Shown: piece by piece, positions 59,888-64,000 of the stretch
Position numbering within the stretch: the first letter of the stretch is position 1
How the letters are laid out: every line of letters begins with the position of its first letter
NCBI GenBank assembly: GCA_008921705.1
Contig: VFFE01005989.1
Coordinates: forward strand, 138,301-202,300
Length of the DNA: 64,000 nt
Direction of reading: 5' to 3'
Origin: Burhinus oedicnemus
Lineage: Eukaryota; Chordata; Aves; Charadriiformes; Burhinidae
Program-made: the position numbers and the translations under genes
Notes under the pieces: generated by a model
Seen by the model: only the letters and a program-made list of their open reading frames with translations
Databases searched by the model: none
What the model was told of the DNA's origin: nothing

Positions 59888-60078
59888 CACATTTCTGTTG
59901 GATCAACCACCCTGCCAATGAACAGTAATGTTTTAAAAGTTTCTTCAAAAATCATAAAAAGGAATGGTCGATCCACTTTGATGACAGGAGGCACTGTGAA
60001 TGCAGTTATTTCTGACCCACTGGCTGCTGTGGCCTCAGTTCCTTCTTCATCCACTTCGATTACTGCCTTTTGGACAAC
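59887..60078 (-). CDS. SERPINA10: SERPINA10 terminal exon with reactive-centre loop
   Basis: The acceptor GCATTTCAG precedes VVQKAVIEVDEEGTEATAAS, GSEITAFTVPPVIKVDRPF and the serpin signature, ending DPTEM then TGA (59889-59887). The proximal hinge fits an inhibitory serpin: P17 Glu, P15 Gly, P14 Thr and small residues at P12, P10 and P9. By alignment to human ZPI, P1-P1' is Phe-Thr (59998-60000 and 59995-59997) instead of Tyr-Ser. Confidence 0.97.
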   Translation of the reverse strand, partial: VVQKAVIEVDEEGTEATAASGSEITAFTVPPVIKVDRPFLFMIFEETFKTLLFIGRVVDPTEM

Positions 60079-63000
60079 CTGAAATGCAACGTGGCGATAA
60101 ACTATGTGACAGAAATAATTATAAACAAATAAATAAATAAAACCAGTTCTGAGCATAGGCCTCGATTAGAGATTTGGTTCTTGCAGCTCGTGGCATTTGT
60201 ATAGTGCTCCTCGTTGACACCTAACTGTTCAAGGGAGGGTTTCTCAGAAGTGGGAGGTGTGTTTTCATCAGTCACAAACACTGGCTGGCTGGATGTGTCA
60301 CCCACAGTGGATTTTGTGAGAGCTTAGGCAAATGCACCAATCTTGGCTTTTTTCCTGTATATTTCCAATTTGTACGTTTGGTAGCCTAGAGTAAATATGT
60401 ACAGCAATGAGGTACAATCCTGGATTTGTCTGAGGACTTTCCCTTCCCACTGAAATTGCAGCCTGGCAGGATGCGATCCCTTTATGTTTTTTCAGCCTGT
60501 GTGTATCTCTGAGTACTCCTCCTGAATTTGGGTCTGTATTGGTGATCTGCCTAGTCAGCGAGTGCATTCCCAACTCCCAGGTTCCTAATTCTGGGAATGG
60601 CTTACGTGAAGACAGTTGAAGGACTTCACCGGTGTTGAGCTCTCTGCTAAATATTCTTCAATAGTGAAGCTGGCTGTCATGATTCACAGGCACAGGATGC
60701 TCCTCTGGCACTTTGTAGCTGATGCACGTGTTGCTTCTAATAGCAGCAGCTGCTATTCAAGTGTGATTTTTTCAGAACACAATAGAGTTAAGTGCTGAGA
60801 ATCAGCGTGAAATAGTTGCGTGATCAAGAGACAGGGAGAAAAGCGCTGTAGATTCCCCAAAGTGAAATAGTTTATACCAAACTGAAAATCACGGCAATTT
60901 TATCCGTTAAATATTTATTCTTAGGATGTTACATTTTCCCAGAAAGGTTGTTTTGTTAAGCCAGCGCAATTTTGAAAAACTGTAGTTCAGGGCCTAGAGT
61001 TTTTGAAACTTGTATAGAAGTGTTTATCATGCCAGCTATTAACAGTTTTGGCAAATCACAGAGGCCTCTGTAAGGATTTGGTGTAGGGACACTTGTAACA
61101 GCAGCACTAGTAGCTCAGAAGGGTCCTTTCTGGTAGGGTACAAATAACTGAAGGGAGGGTGCAAATAAGATGGAGCCAGGCTCTTTTCAGTGGTGCTTAG
61201 TGGCAGGACCAGAGGCAGCGGGCACCAACTGAAACACGAGAGGTTCCCTCTAAACGTCAGGAAACACTTTTTCACTTTGGGGGTGACCAAGCAGTAGCAC
61301 AGGTTGCCCAGAGGGGTTGTGGAGTCTCTACCCTTGGAGATACTCAAAAGCCATCTGAACATGGTCCTGGGCAACTGGCTCTAGGTGGCCCTGCTTGATC
61401 AGGGGGCTTGGACCAGATGACCTCCAGAGGTCCCTTCCAACCTCAACCAATCTGTGATTCTGTGAAGTCTCTCCCAGAGTTATGGTCCTAGGTTATTAAT
61501 GCTATACAACCACAAGCAGTTGCATTATATAAATTCCTTACATAGGTTTATAAAGCTATGTTTTTAAATCCTGTGTCAAACTAATCTCATTTGAGTCTTG
61601 TTTTCCTCAACTGTTTATAAATCCAGCTTGTTGCAGAAATTTTGTTACTTTAATGTATGAATTTGCATTTAGCATTAATAGCATTTCATCTTGCTCACAC
61701 ACACCACTTCTTGAGGTTACCAGTTTCTCTGCGTGGTATATCTTTTATCTCCTTTCTTTGACCATGCTTCTTAATTCTTTATCAGCAGCAAACCGTCTTT
61801 TGCATAGACTAGCTGTTTCTTCTTCACGGGACACCTCTGGTCACATAGGCCTGTTCCTTCTTGCTATGGGTGTGGTGTCTTCCATTCTTTTCTGCTTCTT
61901 ATTCTGCCTCTGTTTTCTGTCAGTTGTCCGAAATTCATCTTTGCTCTCCCTTAAATAACGGTACTGAGTTATTTTCTCCACCTCTTTTTACATGGGACTG
62001 TGTTCCTCTCTTCTTGGCCATTCCCCACCCTTGCCATTGCCTGTTTAAGTGATGATCTTCAAAAGTTTCAATGTACGAAGTGGAACATCCGTATGGGTTG
62101 GAATGCAGCTTTGTTCTGCTAATGCTTTGCTGTGAGATTCTGTGGTTTTTCTCTGCCAAGGTATGCAAAACAAAAGACAAGACTGCTTCGTCTTCTCATT
62201 CTCAGCGTTACTTTTTGAGATTTTATTATTTGAACTTTCTAAGGTTCTTTATTTGTTAAGAAGAATACCTGTTCCTGGACTGCGTGTGAGGGATTCTCTC
62301 TCTAGGTTTCCTTCCTTGCTCTAGCTTTTGCCATTTGACTGTCATGTAGTGTTTTTCTTGTTCATAGTTTTGGTTTAATTGCGCCCCTTCCCCCCTAACT
62401 ATATTCTTGAGGCAGAGCTTTCCTCCTGTGATAAGCTAGCTTTGGAAGGTGTTGAGCACATATGAAATGTAACTGCTCCTTACTTCTACACACCTCATAC
62501 TTGAGGTGGGATCCAAACTGATTAAGGTGTGCAGATTCCATATACTTGTCAGAGGATGTCCTTTCTTTCCTATTAGTGTCTTTTTAAGTGTCTATGATAC
62601 AGTCTCGTGGCTGGGCCCTTTATATACTGTTATAATCCAAATAGCAAATAATTTTAGAAGGCTTACCTGTGAAACTGCTACATATCCTTCATCTGTGAGA
62701 TGACTAAGATCCGCTGTACGTGTAAAGAGATTTTTAATTCCAAGAGCGTGAAGCAATTTCTTCATTTTGTATTTTTGTTCTAGTTTGAACTTTGGAAATG
62801 AAATATCCACTTTTCTGTTTGGGAAAAAAAAAAAAAATCAATGCAAAATTGGACAATATAGTAGATCACCTGACTGCCGAAACACACACTGCTCAGGAAT
62901 TGAGCTTTACACGGTAAAAAGAAGAGGCAAAAATGAAAGGTTATCTGCTGGAATTTAGGTTGGCAGAATATCATCTCTGACCTGTTGACTGCCAAAGATG

Positions 63001-63781
63001 CTAGAAATCATTTCCTTCTCTGTATAAAATACTCCCACCAGCACTTCCAGTGCCCTGGTACCAGGGTGGCACATGAATCTATTGACTAGTGGAAAGAATT
63101 GTCACTTTAGGAATCACATTTGATAGGAATAATTTAGGTTTACATTTTCATACTCAAATTTACTCAGGGTTTCCACTGGTAGGAAAGGTTTCGTAAATAC
63201 ACTGAGTATTTACATAGGGAGAAGGGAAGGCCTAAGGAAGAATTTGGAAAGACTAGATATGCCTGTGCCCTCAGAGAGACATTTCTAACTGAGATGAGCC
63301 ACAGACTTGTAATCTCCGAGTAGAAGTTTTCACACGCTGCCTGGGCTCTGGGTAGACCATTAAAAGACCTCTACTTTGTAGATACCTAATGCCACAGAGA
63401 CACCAGCATGCGAAAAGGGTTAGGAAAACTAGCTAATCTTTGTTGTGCTTTTTTGCTTTGCTGCAAGACATAAAAGACATTAAGGCCAATGGAAGTTAAT
63501 GCAATACCTGGTCTTCATGTTTCCAAGCCAGGATTCCACAAGCTCTGTAGTCAGATGGTCTTCAAGTGAAATGTAATCTCCTTCCTTTTCTGGGATGACA
63601 ATCAGCATGTGGGCTTTCCCTTTGTAGGGTAGCTTTACCACAGTGCATCTTAAGTTCTCATCAAAAGTTGAATTAATGTTATCTGACCTGAACATCATGG
63701 GTACCTGTACACTTCTGTACTTGTTTATGTGGAAGGTCTCAATTTCTGTGAATTTGGAATTAAATGGATAGACCCACTTGC
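59887..63781 (-). CDS. SERPINA10: SERPINA10, protein Z-dependent protease inhibitor (C-terminal three exons)
   Basis: Secreted clade-A serpin; in the family it inhibits factor Xa with protein Z and Ca2+ on phospholipid, and factor XIa directly. Exons on the minus strand: 63781-63508, 62814-62667, 60078-59887. These are the usual 274-nt, 148-nt and terminal exons of SERPINA genes, with phases 1, 2 and 0. They encode 204 residues plus TGA, about half of the ~444-residue human precursor. The signal peptide, heparin-binding helices and N-terminal half lie beyond the right edge. The fragment starts GKW, contains VPMM and LPYKGKAHMLIVIPEKEGD, has the hinge and reactive loop in the last exon, and ends with the serpin signature RPFLFMIFEE...LLFIGRVVDP. 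Identity as SERPINA10 rather than SERPINA1/A6 rests on GDYISLEDHLTTELVESWL, SEITAFTVPPVIKVDRPF and its position next to PPP4R4. Confidence 0.96.
59995..60000 (-). other. SERPINA10: Reactive-site P1-P1' codons of SERPINA10 (Phe-Thr)
   Basis: TTC (P1) and ACA (P1') lie exactly 36 residues before the C terminus, the same distance as the human Tyr387-Ser388 bond. Neighbours SEITA on the left and PPVIKVDRPF on the right fix the alignment without gaps. Confidence 0.85.
60079..62666. other. Last intron of SERPINA10 (2.6 kb)
   Basis: Contains one plus-strand (antisense to the gene) CR1 at 61139-61465. The remainder holds only short chance open frames. Confidence 0.7.
61139..61465 (+). mobile_element. 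CR1 LINE, 3' end, in SERPINA10 intron
   Basis: From AAGGGAGGGTGCAAATAAG through GGTTCCCTCTAAACGTCAGG, TTGTGGAGTCTCTACCC and GATGACCTCCAGAGGTCCC to ATCTGTGATTCTGTGA. It is the same subtype as 12575-13320 and antisense to SERPINA10. Confidence 0.92.
62667..62814 (-). CDS. SERPINA10: SERPINA10 penultimate exon (148 nt)
   Basis: It completes Arg, then reads KVDISFPKFKLEQKYKMKK, LLHALGIKNLFT and ADLSHLTDEGYVAVSQ. The acceptor is CCCAAACAG and the donor CAG|GTAAGC, phase 0. The 148-nt length is the conserved size of this exon in clade-A serpins. Confidence 0.96.
62815..63507. other. SERPINA10 intron (693 bp)
   Basis: Non-coding sequence between the 274-nt and 148-nt exons. It includes a short A run on the plus strand at 62823-62836 that forms the T-rich tract of the exon acceptor. 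Nothing else was recognised. Confidence 0.75.
63508..63781 (-). CDS. SERPINA10: SERPINA10 penultimate-but-one exon (274 nt)
   Basis: The acceptor CTTTCCTCAG precedes GC, completing Gly, then KWVYPFNSKFTEIETFHINK, VPMMFRSDNINSTFDENL and LTTELVESWLGNMKT. The donor AG|GTATTG leaves two bases of Arg. It covers the breach/gate region and β-sheet strands of the serpin fold. The asparagine in NST is a possible N-glycosylation sequon. Confidence 0.96.
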
Positions 63782-64000
63782 CTGAGGAAAGAAAGAAATT
63801 AAATAATTATGTGCATTTTAACTTGTTCAGAAAAATGTTCAGAAACTCTTAAAAGAAGTACAGGATATTTTCTGTATCTAGTTGAAGTGGATGTCAGTTT
63901 TGTTTGGGATAAGTGGATGACAATTGCTGTATATTTAGTGTATATGTGCTTTAAATTTTTTACAGCAGGAAAAGGAAGTAGTCCACAAAATGAACTCCTT
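63782..64000. other. SERPINA10 intron, cut by the window edge
   Basis: Sequence upstream of the 274-nt exon on the minus strand. Clade-A serpins have a large exon of about 650 nt with the start codon further upstream; it is not in this window. Confidence 0.7.

Overview
This window is nuclear DNA from a vertebrate, almost certainly a bird. Two protein-coding genes can be followed exon by exon. The interspersed repeats are overwhelmingly CR1 LINE fragments, with one solo LTR of avian ERVL-like type. I cannot name the species from the sequence. The base composition is AT-rich and almost everything outside the exons is intron.

Layout. About 1-56.3 kb, plus strand: PPP4R4 (protein phosphatase 4 regulatory subunit 4). 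Twenty-three coding exons lie between 9857 and 56290. They splice in one continuous frame into 806 complete codons plus a stop, compared with a human protein of about 873 residues. The missing ~64 N-terminal residues must be encoded 5' of the window, so bases 1-9856 are the 3' part of an upstream intron. The 3' UTR starts at 56291, with candidate poly(A) signals at 56391, 56432, 57350 and 57426. About 57.4-59.88 kb is a short intergenic gap. From 59.88 kb to the right edge, minus strand, are the last three coding exons of SERPINA10 (protein Z-dependent protease inhibitor, ZPI): 63781-63508, 62814-62667 and 60078-59887. Its start-containing exon lies beyond the right edge. The convergent PPP4R4 / SERPINA10 order matches the left side of the human 14q32 SERPINA cluster (established knowledge).

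The two genes are not known to work together. PPP4R4 is a HEAT-repeat cytosolic scaffold for the PP4 catalytic subunit. SERPINA10 is a secreted liver serpin that inhibits factor Xa with protein Z.

Repeats. At least ten CR1 loci are visible. They include a CR1 nested inside an older CR1 (3395-5085), a head-to-tail CR1 pair (10474-10885), a rearranged copy (7285-7648), a very old antisense copy (32680-33740) and a younger copy still carrying a 311-codon open RT fragment (43742-45005). A 727-bp solo LTR with a perfect 5-bp target duplication sits at 48058-48784.

I found no undescribed system such as a novel operon, CRISPR array or RNA gene. The points most worth checking are the Phe-Thr reactive-site bond of the serpin where human has Tyr-Ser, the SERPINA10 poly(A) signal that overlaps its stop codon, weak or unusual splice sites in PPP4R4 (exons at 34059 and 51243-51336), and the nested or tandem transposon structures.
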